6,738 nucleotides of DNA from Candidatus Eiseniibacteriota bacterium (GCA_013003415.1 JABDJR010000582.1:1-6738), one strand, 5' to 3'; shown: positions 1 through 6,721, counted from the stretch's first letter. Translations and numbers: made by a program. Notes: a model not told the origin generated them from the letters alone.

Positions 1-906
1 CGGGCCTTGGAGGTTGCCGCAGCCGGTGGTCATAACCTGCTTCTTGTGGGACCACCGGGCTCTGGCAAAACCATGCTGGCACGCCGCCTACCCGGCATTC
101 TTCCCGAACTCGGTGAACATGAAAGCATTGAAGCCACCTGCATCCATCAGGTCGCGGGAACTCTACGACCCGGCTCGCCGGTACTTCGTGTTCCGCCCTT
201 TCGCGCGCCCCACCACACGGCTTCGGCGCCCGCGCTCCTCGGTGGTGGAGCCAGCCCTCGACCAGGAGAAGTCAGCTTGGCTCATCATGGGGTGCTCTTC
301 TTGGATGAAGTCGCCGAGTTCAACCGCGATGCCCTTGAAGGCCTGCGACAACCACTGGAAGAAGGCTGCGTCACGATTTCTCGGGCCAGATACACCGTGA
401 CCATGCCCGCTCAATTCACCTTTGTAGCCGCCATGAACCCTTGCCCTTGCGGCTACCTTGGGGACCCAAAGCGGTCTTGTACCTGTCCGCCTTCACGCTT
501 GGCTTCCTACCGGAGGAAGATGTCGGGGCCACTCTTGGATCGCATGGACTTGCAACTCGTCGTGCCGCCGGTTGTGGTTGGAGATCTCACGAATCAGGAG
601 ATCGGAGATTCGAGTGCAACTATTCGCGGGCGAGTTAGGCAAGCGAGAACACTGCAGCAGGAACGACAGGGAAAGCTAAATGGCACGCTCCACCATACTG
701 AAAGTGAGAACCTCGGTCACGATGACGGAGCGTTGCGACTCTTACGCCGAGCCATGGAAACCTTCGGCTTTTCGGCCCGTACCTATCATCGACTGTTGCG
801 AGTAAGCCGAACCTTGGCTGACCTTGCCGGAGAGAAAACCGTGAACAACAAGAACATCGGGGAAGCCTTGCAGTACCGCTTCCGAGATCTTGGCGAAAGG
901 CTTTAG
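1..906 (+). CDS. comM: ComM/YifB-family AAA+ ATPase (Mg-chelatase-like), 5' end outside the window
   Basis: This is the C-terminal part of a ComM/YifB protein. The reading frame is open from base 1, so the true start lies upstream; 301 residues are visible, against about 500 in the family. Counting from base 1, Walker A (GPPGSGKT) is at residues 17-24 and Walker B (LFLDE) at 99-103. A Cys-rich sensor-1 loop follows (AAMNPCPCGY, then SCTCPP), with C148, C150, C160 and C162 in the usual ComM places. The arginine finger is in LLDRMDL (R181), and the sensor-2 helix of the Mg_chelatase_C domain is SARTYHRLLR (R260). The missing part should be the N-terminal S5/Lon-like domain. Family knowledge: ComM is a cytoplasmic hexameric helicase that promotes branch migration when transformed DNA is integrated. 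Members also occur in bacteria not known to be competent, so competence here is inference. The gene is convergent with the protease gene at 1048-3885. All visible motifs are intact. Confidence 0.95.
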   Translation, partial: RALEVAAAGGHNLLLVGPPGSGKTMLARRLPGILPELGEHESIEATCIHQVAGTLRPGSPVLRVPPFRAPHHTASAPALLGGGASPRPGEVSLAHHGVLFLDEVAEFNRDALEGLRQPLEEGCVTISRARYTVTMPAQFTFVAAMNPCPCGYLGDPKRSCTCPPSRLASYRRKMSGPLLDRMDLQLVVPPVVVGDLTNQEIGDSSATIRGRVRQARTLQQERQGKLNGTLHHTESENLGHDDGALRLLRRAMETFGFSARTYHRLLRVSRTLADLAGEKTVNNKNIGEALQYRFRDLGERL

Positions 907-968
907 CCTCCGCAGCCGTTGGAGCTTACGATACGGTTCTCCCATGGAACTGCGATGGCCTAGCTGTC

Positions 969-1002
969 AAAAGGGGCTCCCCCTATGCTGAAGGAGGAGC
1001 CC
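969..1002 (-). terminator. Rho-independent terminator of the M43 protease gene
   Basis: Bases 974-984 and 992-1002 form an 11-bp stem with a 7-base loop. On the minus strand the stem is fully paired, with one G-U, and is followed by C and then UUUU (969-972). On the plus strand the same position is a C-A mismatch and no U-run follows. The asymmetry says it mainly stops transcripts of the minus-strand protease gene, whose stop codon ends at 1048. It may also weakly slow read-through from comM. Confidence 0.8.
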
Positions 1003-1047
1003 ACTCTGTTTAGGCCGTCTTAACTCCGTTTGGTGGGTTCGGCTTAC

Positions 1048-3885
1048 CTAGTTCGTCTTCACAATGCGGGTCGTATCAAATTTGCGGTCCGCAAGCATAC
1101 GAACAAAATACACTCCGGAAGGAGCGTGTCTGCCGTCTTGGTCTCGACCATCCCATGTCCACTCCCAGACACCCGCGTCAACCGCGTTGAATTCTTGGGA
1201 CAGCAACCGTCGTCCTTGCACGCTAAAGATCTGCAGAACTACGTCGCTTTGTCTCTCCAAAGCCCAGTTGATCCGCGTCCCTGCGGTGAACGGATTCGGA
1301 GAAGCGGGCAAGATCTTCGTCACCGTGGGTGCCACATCACGGTAGCTCGTTGATTGATGCGGGCACTGCTTATTGCAACCACTGCCCCCCTGAGACTCCA
1401 CAATGAAACTTCGCGTCCCCGACCACTCTCCTATGCCACAGTCGTTGAGGGTTCTGGAGCGCCAGTAGTACGTGCCGATGCCCAGAGCGGGAGAGGTCCA
1501 GCTTGAACTTCCATAGAAAGTTCCCGAAGTCGCAACCGGTGAGCTGAAATCCGCGCTGTCATCGATCTCAAAGTTGTAGTAGAGCGTGGTGGGATGCCCC
1601 GAGCTACTGAGGGTTACGCTCGCTGGGGCGGTAAACGTCTGATTGGCAGAGGGTGATAGAAGCTGGGGAGCCTTTGGCTGCCCGAGGTTCTTGATGACAA
1701 AAATGTCTTGGGTGAAAAGGCCGTTCGCTATAACCACATCGAGGGCCCCGTTTGCATCAACATCGACTGCTAGGATGTCCACACCGTTCTGGTGCAAACT
1801 CGCAGCATCGTCGTTTAGCACAAAACTTCCGCCCCCGGTATTCTCAATCCATGAAATACCGTTTGTCGAGGTCTTGGCCATGACAATGTCTAGGTCGCCA
1901 TCGCTATCGAAGTCTCCAGGCGCAAAAGTGTTTCCACCAACCGAGGCCACCGAGATACCGGATGAGAAGGCACCAGTACCATCGTTTATGTGGACCGAAA
2001 CCGTAGCGAGATCATGAACGGCCACATCGCCAAATCCATCGTTGTTGAAGTCGCCCACAATCAGATCGCGAGGTTGGATGCTGCCGTAGTCTGTGCGCCC
2101 GGAGTAATCACCATCGCCACCATTCAGGAACACGGAAAACGTGTTGGATCCGACATTGCCAACCACGAGATCTAACAGTCCATCGTTGTTCATGTCGTGG
2201 ATGATCGGATCCTGGGGTGAGCTGTCCGCAGGAAACAAGACGGGGGCGGTCAGAGTTCCACCCGAGTTGTAGAGAACCGCTAGCTGATCTGTGGCTCCAT
2301 AAGCGCCAACCACAATGTCGACCAGCCCGTCCGCATCGATGTCTGCCGCATCACTTCCACCGTCCAGACCGGCTATGGATAGCGATTGAGAAGCTAACAA
2401 GTTCCCAGACCCGTCGTTTAAGAACGTTACTAACCGATCCGAACCCCAGAACGGGATAACAAGATCTACCGCTCCATCCCCGTTTATGTCGGCAACCGTC
2501 ATGTCCTCGGCGCCGGTGTCGCTACCCAAGGCAAGCTCCGTGTGAGTGGGGTATCCCCCAGAGCCATCGTTCCACAGCACCCAGATTTTGTTCTGCGAAG
2601 CGGTTCCCGCAACGACTAGATCTTGATCGCTGTCCCCATCGAAGTCTGCCGCCGCCATGTAAAGCGGATCCGGGGACGAGTTGTAACTCGATCGAGGTTG
2701 AAATTCAGCGTAGCTACACACGTCTGAATAAAACTGCCAAGAATACCCCCCGAAATCCGGGCTTCCATCAAGCGCAGCCATGGTTTCACTTAAGGTAACG
2801 GTGTAGGTCTTGGCCTCGGGAAAGGCACTAGTCGCGATGAAAAAGGCGTTGTTGTTGCCGCTAAAATAGACACTACCGGCCACACTTTCTCCATCTTCGC
2901 TACGAACGGTGATCGAACCAGGGGTGATGGTGGCCGGATCCATCGCTTCGGAAAAGGTCACTTGAATGGTGGGCCCTACGACACCCAAGGCGTTCGGGGC
3001 TGGATCGACGGCCGACACCAGCGATTGTTCTCCGCCACCCATCATCATGGTCGGACGATGCAGAGCCATGATTTGCTCCATGCGGGCACCTTGGCCCGGA
3101 GTGAACTCATCCATGCAGGAATCGTAGGAGTAATCCATAAAGTTGAAGATCGAATCCGGGCCGTCACCGGGGCAGCTATCTTGACCAATCGGACACCCGT
3201 TCGTGGCTATCCACTGTGGGGGCGTGTCATCGACTTCATCCCCGGGGCTAGAGCATCCACCTTGAAACACATGGTATAGGCCCACGTAGTGACCGATTTC
3301 GTGGGTGACCGTGTCTCCCTCGTTGTAGTTGGTGATGGAGCCGCCGGGTAGGGACTGATAATGATTCACAACCCCGTGGATGACACTATCCTCGGGGTAG
3401 TGCCACGGAAACCGGGCGTAGCCCAACAAACCCCCAGGCAAGTTGCCCGTGTAGCAGTTTAAGGTTGTGGCCGGATCGACCGCCAGAGCAGTTTTGAAGG
3501 CTATTTCGGTTCCACTCGGCGGCCAGTTGGATCCTTCGGTGGACCAAGATGTGTTGTTGGTTCGAGTCACGCTATGCAAGACAAATTGAAAGTTCGTCCC
3601 GGCAAACCCGGCGTTGAGAACCGCAATCTGATCATCAATCTGCTGATTGGTGACATCCCACTGCCCGGTATCACTCCTCAGGACGTGAAAAGCGACCGGG
3701 ATAGTAACAACCCCGGAGGTCGGGCCCCCAACACGATTGTTGAGCCAAGCATCAACAGCGCTTTCGATCTGCTGTTGTTCAGTCTCGGTTGGGTGCGGGG
3801 TTTCACACCGTTCTTGGGCAAGGGTTTGTGTACTCAATAGCACGCAAAGAAGAAGGCATGACGCTAGGATCTGGAGACGTTTCAT
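1048..3885 (-). CDS. Secreted pappalysin-like (M43) zinc metalloprotease with seven VCBS/FG-GAP repeats and a FlgD-like C-terminal sorting domain
   Basis: This predicted extracellular protease has about 945 residues, numbered here from the ATG at 3885. That start has GGAG at 3895-3892 with 6-base spacing. An in-frame ATG at 3897 would add four residues but overlaps this ribosome site. A signal peptide covers 1-23 (MKR, hydrophobic core, cleavage after TLA). The M43 catalytic domain spans about 55-285. Its zinc site HEIGHYVGLYH places H195, E196, H199 and H205, with G202; the Met-turn is NFMDY (M250), and C211, C231, C238 and C257 are likely disulfides. An Ig-like (SbsA/Big_5 type) domain follows at about 287-385. 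Seven DxDxDGxxD-type motifs start near 414, 466, 515, 564, 612, 658 and 708, about 50 residues apart, which fits a seven-bladed propeller. An Fn3-like domain lies at about 737-830. The end (about 854-945: SPNPF, WDGRDQDG, SGVYFVRM) resembles FlgD-Ig/type IX-style C-terminal domains. Family knowledge: M43 enzymes cleave proteins, often outside the cell. The substrate is unknown. Confidence 0.93.
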   Translation of the reverse strand: MKRLQILASCLLLCVLLSTQTLAQERCETPHPTETEQQQIESAVDAWLNNRVGGPTSGVVTIPVAFHVLRSDTGQWDVTNQQIDDQIAVLNAGFAGTNFQFVLHSVTRTNNTSWSTEGSNWPPSGTEIAFKTALAVDPATTLNCYTGNLPGGLLGYARFPWHYPEDSVIHGVVNHYQSLPGGSITNYNEGDTVTHEIGHYVGLYHVFQGGCSSPGDEVDDTPPQWIATNGCPIGQDSCPGDGPDSIFNFMDYSYDSCMDEFTPGQGARMEQIMALHRPTMMMGGGEQSLVSAVDPAPNALGVVGPTIQVTFSEAMDPATITPGSITVRSEDGESVAGSVYFSGNNNAFFIATSAFPEAKTYTVTLSETMAALDGSPDFGGYSWQFYSDVCSYAEFQPRSSYNSSPDPLYMAAADFDGDSDQDLVVAGTASQNKIWVLWNDGSGGYPTHTELALGSDTGAEDMTVADINGDGAVDLVIPFWGSDRLVTFLNDGSGNLLASQSLSIAGLDGGSDAADIDADGLVDIVVGAYGATDQLAVLYNSGGTLTAPVLFPADSSPQDPIIHDMNNDGLLDLVVGNVGSNTFSVFLNGGDGDYSGRTDYGSIQPRDLIVGDFNNDGFGDVAVHDLATVSVHINDGTGAFSSGISVASVGGNTFAPGDFDSDGDLDIVMAKTSTNGISWIENTGGGSFVLNDDAASLHQNGVDILAVDVDANGALDVVIANGLFTQDIFVIKNLGQPKAPQLLSPSANQTFTAPASVTLSSSGHPTTLYYNFEIDDSADFSSPVATSGTFYGSSSWTSPALGIGTYYWRSRTLNDCGIGEWSGTRSFIVESQGGSGCNKQCPHQSTSYRDVAPTVTKILPASPNPFTAGTRINWALERQSDVVLQIFSVQGRRLLSQEFNAVDAGVWEWTWDGRDQDGRHAPSGVYFVRMLADRKFDTTRIVKTN

Positions 3886-4052
3886 CAGAAACTCCATTTT
3901 GTTTCAAAATATGCAAACGAATTAGTGGCTGTAACGCTGGCCATGCGCTCTGTATATTTATTTGTAGACGGCAGTGAATCGCTTTTTCCCTCTAGGATTT
4001 ACTGCGTGATAGGTCTCTGCGAATCCCTTCATCCCGATTGGAGATTGGCTTC
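3886..4052. promoter_or_regulatory. Divergent intergenic region between the protease and the unknown exported protein
   Basis: This 167-bp region separates two genes read away from each other, so it should hold both promoters. For the minus-strand protease gene a weak candidate is TTCACT (3978-3973), 16 bases, then TATACA (3956-3951); each box matches 4 of 6 consensus bases. The AT-rich stretch 3951-3967 could also serve the plus strand, and TAGGAT at 3993-3998 is a possible plus-strand -10 without a good -35. Ribosome sites are GGAG at 3895-3892 (minus) and GGAG at 4040-4043 (plus). No clear operator repeat was seen. Exact promoter positions are inference. Confidence 0.35.
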
Positions 4053-4931
4053 ATGATGCGACGCATTCTATTTTCCGTTCCCGCACTCTTGGCGGTTTAC
4101 GCTTTTTCGGCAGCGGGTTCAGCTCATGCCATCGATCCCCCCGAAGCCGAAGGCGTTTTCTACGCCGATGGTGAAGCGATTGCCCTCACCCACGCTCATG
4201 CACACCTCCACGACAACGCCGAAGGTGTGTTAGATCGGACCCCCGAACTGCGGATTCTCCTCGCCGACCGTGAGGTCAGCCGTGAGGTTATGGAGGGTTT
4301 GATCTTCCTTCCTGTTGAAGAGATGGCAAGACAAGGAGAGGTTCGAGGATTGCTGATCCAGATGACCCCTGAGAAACCCAACGAGATCAACATCACGTAC
4401 TTAGAGGCACCCGGCGAGCCCGGAATGTCGCTGATGAACCAAAGCTTTTCCACCAGCGGGAAAGATCTCTGGGAAGAGTTTATGTTTCATCCTCAGAGAG
4501 TTAGCGGCAGCTTTTCCGAAGGAGACATCGAAAACGCTAGCGGGTTTACCTTCACCTTCAGTGCCCCCGTGTTCAATGAACATGAGGTCACGGCCGACTT
4601 GAAAGGTAAAGACGCAAAGAAGAGCCCTCACGCGGCCATGCTTCAAACCCAGTTTGAGATCATGAAAAAGGGCGACCTCGATGGTTTGCGCGCGCTGCAA
4701 ACCAAAGCGTCCAAAGCCAAGATGGCTGAGAGAATGGAAGCCATGGGACTAACCGAGGAGAAGCTCCTGCAAATGCTCCAGCAAATGATACCCATGCAGG
4801 AAGAGCTTCTGGGTCAGATCGATCGTGTGGTTGAGCGGGGAAACCGAGCCACCGTGATCTACAAAGTCGAAGACGGCCAACAGTGGACGAACCTCGTCCG
4901 CGAAGAAGGGGTATGGAAGTCGGACAACTAG
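4053..4931 (+). CDS. Exported protein of unknown function, two domains, His-rich N-terminal strand and Met-rich C-terminal half
   Basis: I do not recognise a named family. The chosen start, ATG 4053, has GGAG at 4040-4043 with 9-base spacing and gives 292 residues. A TTG at 4038 is also in frame but overlaps the ribosome site. Residues 1-26 are a signal peptide (MMRR, hydrophobic core, cleavage near SAHA), so the protein should be periplasmic or secreted. There is no lipobox and no second membrane segment. Residues about 33-182 look like a beta-rich domain (FYADGEAIALTHAHAHLH, ILLADREV, GSFSEGD, FTFTFSAPVF). Residues about 190-292 have the plan of small NTF2/DUF4878-like folds: a helix with MKKGDLDGLRAL, a Met-rich helical stretch (M224, M228, M231, M241, M245, M248), then strands RATVIYKVEDG and a Trp near the end (GVWKSDN). 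The fold assignment is inference from pattern. The HxHxHxH motif is at residues 47-53. The gene stands alone, divergent from the protease and convergent with the synthase-like gene. Confidence 0.85.
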   Translation: MMRRILFSVPALLAVYAFSAAGSAHAIDPPEAEGVFYADGEAIALTHAHAHLHDNAEGVLDRTPELRILLADREVSREVMEGLIFLPVEEMARQGEVRGLLIQMTPEKPNEINITYLEAPGEPGMSLMNQSFSTSGKDLWEEFMFHPQRVSGSFSEGDIENASGFTFTFSAPVFNEHEVTADLKGKDAKKSPHAAMLQTQFEIMKKGDLDGLRALQTKASKAKMAERMEAMGLTEEKLLQMLQQMIPMQEELLGQIDRVVERGNRATVIYKVEDGQQWTNLVREEGVWKSDN

Positions 4932-4972
4932 CCCAGGGGTCGGACTAAACGATCTCAAAACGAAACGTCCCC

Positions 4973-5047
4973 CGAACTGAGCAGTTCGAACTAACCTCCG
5001 TTGTGTACATCAGCGGAGGGTTCAGTACTCAGTAAGGAGGACCCTCC
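4973..5047. other. Hairpin cluster in the convergent gap, with alternative stems
   Basis: In the 183-bp gap between two converging genes there are several inverted repeats. CGAACT/AGTTCG pairs at 4973-4978 with 4983-4988. CCTCCG/CGGAGG pairs at 4995-5000 with 5014-5019. GGAGGGT/ACCCTCC pairs at 5015-5021 with 5041-5047. The last two share bases 5015-5019, so they exclude each other. No U-run follows any of them on either strand, so they are not standard intrinsic terminators. They may still help end transcription of the two converging genes. Confidence 0.4.
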
Positions 5048-5049
5048 AA

Positions 5050-5079
5050 TCATACAAGAGCAACCTACTTTTTGTATGA
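5050..5079 (-). other. Stem-loop just downstream of the synthase-like gene
   Basis: TCATACAA at 5050-5057 pairs with TTGTATGA at 5072-5079 (8 bp), about 35 bases past the stop of the minus-strand gene. It is the first strong hairpin a transcript of that gene would meet. On the minus strand it is not followed by a U-run, so a terminator role is possible but unproven. Confidence 0.35.
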
Positions 5080-5114
5080 GCTTTCGGGCGCGAAATCGAG
5101 GCTGGTTCCTTCGG

Positions 5115-5810
5115 CTAGTCGCGGGCGAAAAACAACCAGTCGGTTTGCTCTTCGTTCACATGAATATTAAAGAAGGTCACTGGTTCTACTCGGACTTGCT
5201 TGAAGCTTGCCCGAAGAGCGTCCGCAAAGTCAGAGCTCTCAGCATAAGACCAAACGCCCAGAATGCCCCCAGGCTTCAGGTGTTGCTTTGCCTTTAGAAG
5301 CCCCTCCTCCGTGTAAAAATGGCCCGGACCGCGGTCGAGCCGATCGTCCGGTGAGTGGTCGACGTCGATAAGGATGAGATCGTGATGGGCTTCCGGCGGG
5401 CTCGCTAGCCGCGCGTACACGTCACCTTGCACCGCGTGGAATCGTGAGTCGGCTCGCAGTTCTTTGGAAAGCGGGAACATATCCTGCTGAAGCCACTGAA
5501 TCACTTGAGGCAGAAGATCAACCACTTCGACTCGAGAAACATTCTCAGCCGAAAGTACGGCTTGGGCCGTGTAGCCAAGCCCCAAGCCTCCCACCATCGC
5601 ATCGAGTTCCTCTCCCCCATGCATTTCGGTAGCGACACGGGCCAGGGCGCGTTCGGAGTCGGTGTGGAAGCTGCTCATGAGAAATTCGTGGTCGAGCGTG
5701 ATCTCCGTTACCACGGTTCCAGGATGGGATAACAATTCTCGGCGGCGAAGACAAAGATCGCCCAGGGGGCTCGACTCATAGGCGAGGATTTCTAGGTTGG
5801 ATGGGCTCAT
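5115..5810 (-). CDS. Spermidine-synthase-like protein (SpeE-fold, SAM-type nucleotide-binding domain), function uncertain
   Basis: This 231-residue cytoplasmic protein has a Rossmann-type fold related to SpeE aminopropyltransferases and SAM methyltransferases. Glycine motif I is GGLGLGY (74-80), and the acidic residue after strand 2 is D98 (VEVVDL). A GD pair at 129-130 is where the family binds the adenine side. Strand 4 is DLILIDVDHSPDD (144-156), followed by the very SpeE-like FYTEEGL and HLKPGGILGVWS. It is shorter than typical SpeE (about 280-300 residues). The usual D-x-x-D-P active-site motif is replaced by D149-V-D-H-S-P, and the family YHE segment before motif I reads FLMSSFHT. Polyamine synthesis is therefore not assured; a methyltransferase or another transfer role is possible. 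No speD or speA partner is nearby. The ATG at 5810 is the first Met, and the next (residue 45) would cut into the fold. No Shine-Dalgarno is visible, and a terminator on the same strand ends 17 bases upstream. Confidence 0.87.
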   Translation of the reverse strand: MSPSNLEILAYESSPLGDLCLRRRELLSHPGTVVTEITLDHEFLMSSFHTDSERALARVATEMHGGEELDAMVGGLGLGYTAQAVLSAENVSRVEVVDLLPQVIQWLQQDMFPLSKELRADSRFHAVQGDVYARLASPPEAHHDLILIDVDHSPDDRLDRGPGHFYTEEGLLKAKQHLKPGGILGVWSYAESSDFADALRASFKQVRVEPVTFFNIHVNEEQTDWLFFARD

Positions 5811-5827
5811 ATTTTGGAGTGTGGCAC

Positions 5828-5862
5828 AAAAAAACGGACCGGAGTAGAACTCCGATCCGTTT
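5828..5862 (-). terminator. Strong rho-independent terminator of the PEP-CTERM gene
   Basis: Bases 5832-5845 pair with 5849-5862 in a 14-bp stem with a 3-base loop. On the minus strand all pairs form (one is G-U), and the transcript then runs into seven U (5834-5828, partly in the stem). On the plus strand the wobble becomes a C-A mismatch. This orientation fits the minus-strand gene ending at 5885, which lies 22 bases upstream of the stem. Confidence 0.9.
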
Positions 5863-5884
5863 AGACAATCTGTTATCTGTAAGT

Positions 5885-6502
5885 CTAGTTAGCTCTACGA
5901 CGACGGCGGAGAACGCCACCACCGAGCAGCCCGCCGACCAACAAGGCCATGGTTGTGGGCTCAGGAATGGGGGTCTCGGGTGTTCCCGAGAGTTTTGAAC
6001 TACCACTACGGCTCGAACCTTCGAGCCCGACGCTTGTAAGACGAGCGCCAACCTCAGTAAAGCTACCCGCGGTGAGAACACCCCGATCAGCGATCGTGAA
6101 GATGGTGGATCGAATGTCATCGGAGCCTATTCCCGGGGTTCCAATCTTCACACCCAGATCGAAGGGAGAATGAGGATTCACGGTGGCTCCATTGCCTAGG
6201 TTGTTCGTGTCGAATCCGAAACCGGTCACGTCTGCGCCTACAATGTCTGCACCCGTAAACCCGGCGGGGGTTGTGTCCCAGTTAAAGAACACGCCGCGGA
6301 TATCGCCAATATTAGGATTGGCAATCACATCAACCTTAAACTGGATCAGTCCTGGAAGGATGCCATCGTTAATTTCAACGCGAACGTCGGCAGGCGCTCC
6401 GGTAAACGAGCTTAGATTAAAAAAGGTGGTCATGGCGCTTGCTGGAGCAGCGGCAAGGCAGGCGATCAATACTCCAAGAACAAGGCTTCGGCACAGGGTC
6501 AT
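5885..6502 (-). CDS. PEP-CTERM exported protein (predicted exosortase substrate)
   Basis: This 205-residue protein starts at ATG 6502, with GGAGGAGAG at 6514-6506 as a strong ribosome site. Residues 1-23 are a signal peptide (hydrophobic core, cleavage after ASA). The body (24-172) is Gly/Asp/Thr-rich and probably beta-sheet, with no enzyme motif I can name. A Ser-rich linker (163-169) precedes the C-terminal tripartite signal: PEP at 180-182 (IPEPTT), a short hydrophobic span at about 185-198 and five arginines at 199-203. Family knowledge: such tails hold a protein in the inner membrane until exosortase (EpsH/XrtA type) cleaves at PEP and releases or anchors it at the surface. This often occurs in exopolysaccharide-producing Gram-negative bacteria. 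No exosortase gene is in the window. The gene appears monocistronic, with its own promoter and terminator. The biological role of the body is unknown. Confidence 0.93.
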   Translation of the reverse strand: MTLCRSLVLGVLIACLAAAPASAMTTFFNLSSFTGAPADVRVEINDGILPGLIQFKVDVIANPNIGDIRGVFFNWDTTPAGFTGADIVGADVTGFGFDTNNLGNGATVNPHSPFDLGVKIGTPGIGSDDIRSTIFTIADRGVLTAGSFTEVGARLTSVGLEGSSRSGSSKLSGTPETPIPEPTTMALLVGGLLGGGVLRRRRRAN

Positions 6503-6527
6503 TTTCTCTCCTCCACGGTGACCATCG

Positions 6528-6555
6528 ATTATAACAGATTCCCATGGCTACACAA
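6528..6555 (-). promoter_or_regulatory. Sigma-70-type promoter with extended -10 for the PEP-CTERM gene
   Basis: On the minus strand the -10 box TATAAT (6533-6528) is a perfect match, preceded by TGT, which gives the extended -10 form TGnTATAAT. A weak -35, TTGTGT (6555-6550), lies 16 bases upstream. Transcription would begin near 6521, leaving a leader of about 20 bases that contains the Shine-Dalgarno. Confidence 0.7.
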
Positions 6556-6556
6556 A

Positions 6557-6674
6557 ACCTGGTTCACGAGTCGCAAATTCGGTAAACCGCACAGAAGAAG
6601 AAACATCGTAAAGGGCTTCCCAGCCCGGCATTCGATTTTGCTGGGTGCTTTCACCCTTCATAGAAACCCTAAGG
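6557..6674. other. Intergenic stretch without a supported gene
   Basis: I see no convincing coding region here on either strand. Small inverted repeats (6613-6617 with 6622-6626; 6619-6624 with 6640-6645; 6643-6647 with 6652-6656) overlap each other and lack U-runs. A plus-strand frame opening at GTG 6518 crosses it but has no ribosome site or recognisable domain. Confidence 0.5.
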
Positions 6675-6721
6675 CTGGATTACCCCCCCTAAAAAAACTG
6701 GATTACTCCGCCCCAAAAAAA
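6675..6721. repeat. Two degenerate tandem repeat units of 23 and 24 bp
   Basis: Two adjacent units (6675-6697 and 6698-6721) both begin CTGGATTAC, continue with a C-rich block and end with seven A. The units differ only in the C-rich middle. More copies could lie past the right edge, though the bases after 6721 in this window do not start a third unit. Confidence 0.65.

Noticed and set aside
14..414. Open frames overlapping comM in other frames
   Set aside because: The comM frame carries all conserved ATPase motifs here; the others are shadows with no motif or ribosome site.
1643..2459. Plus-strand open frames across the protease repeats
   Set aside because: They are antisense to the VCBS repeats, whose regular Asp/Gly codon pattern leaves stop-free opposite frames; no start signals or domains.
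3856..3867. Possible lipobox (LASC) in the protease leader
   Set aside because: It comes after only a few hydrophobic residues and the hydrophobic core continues past it; ordinary signal peptidase cleavage after TLA fits better.
4983..4992. Perfect 10-bp palindrome AGTTCGAACT as an operator
   Set aside because: It lies between two converging gene ends, away from any promoter, and is better explained as part of the CGAACT/AGTTCG hairpin cluster.
5001..5297. Plus-strand open frame of 98 codons
   Set aside because: It overlaps the 3' end of the well-supported synthase-like gene antisense, opens on TTG with no ribosome site at correct spacing, and its product has no recognisable features.
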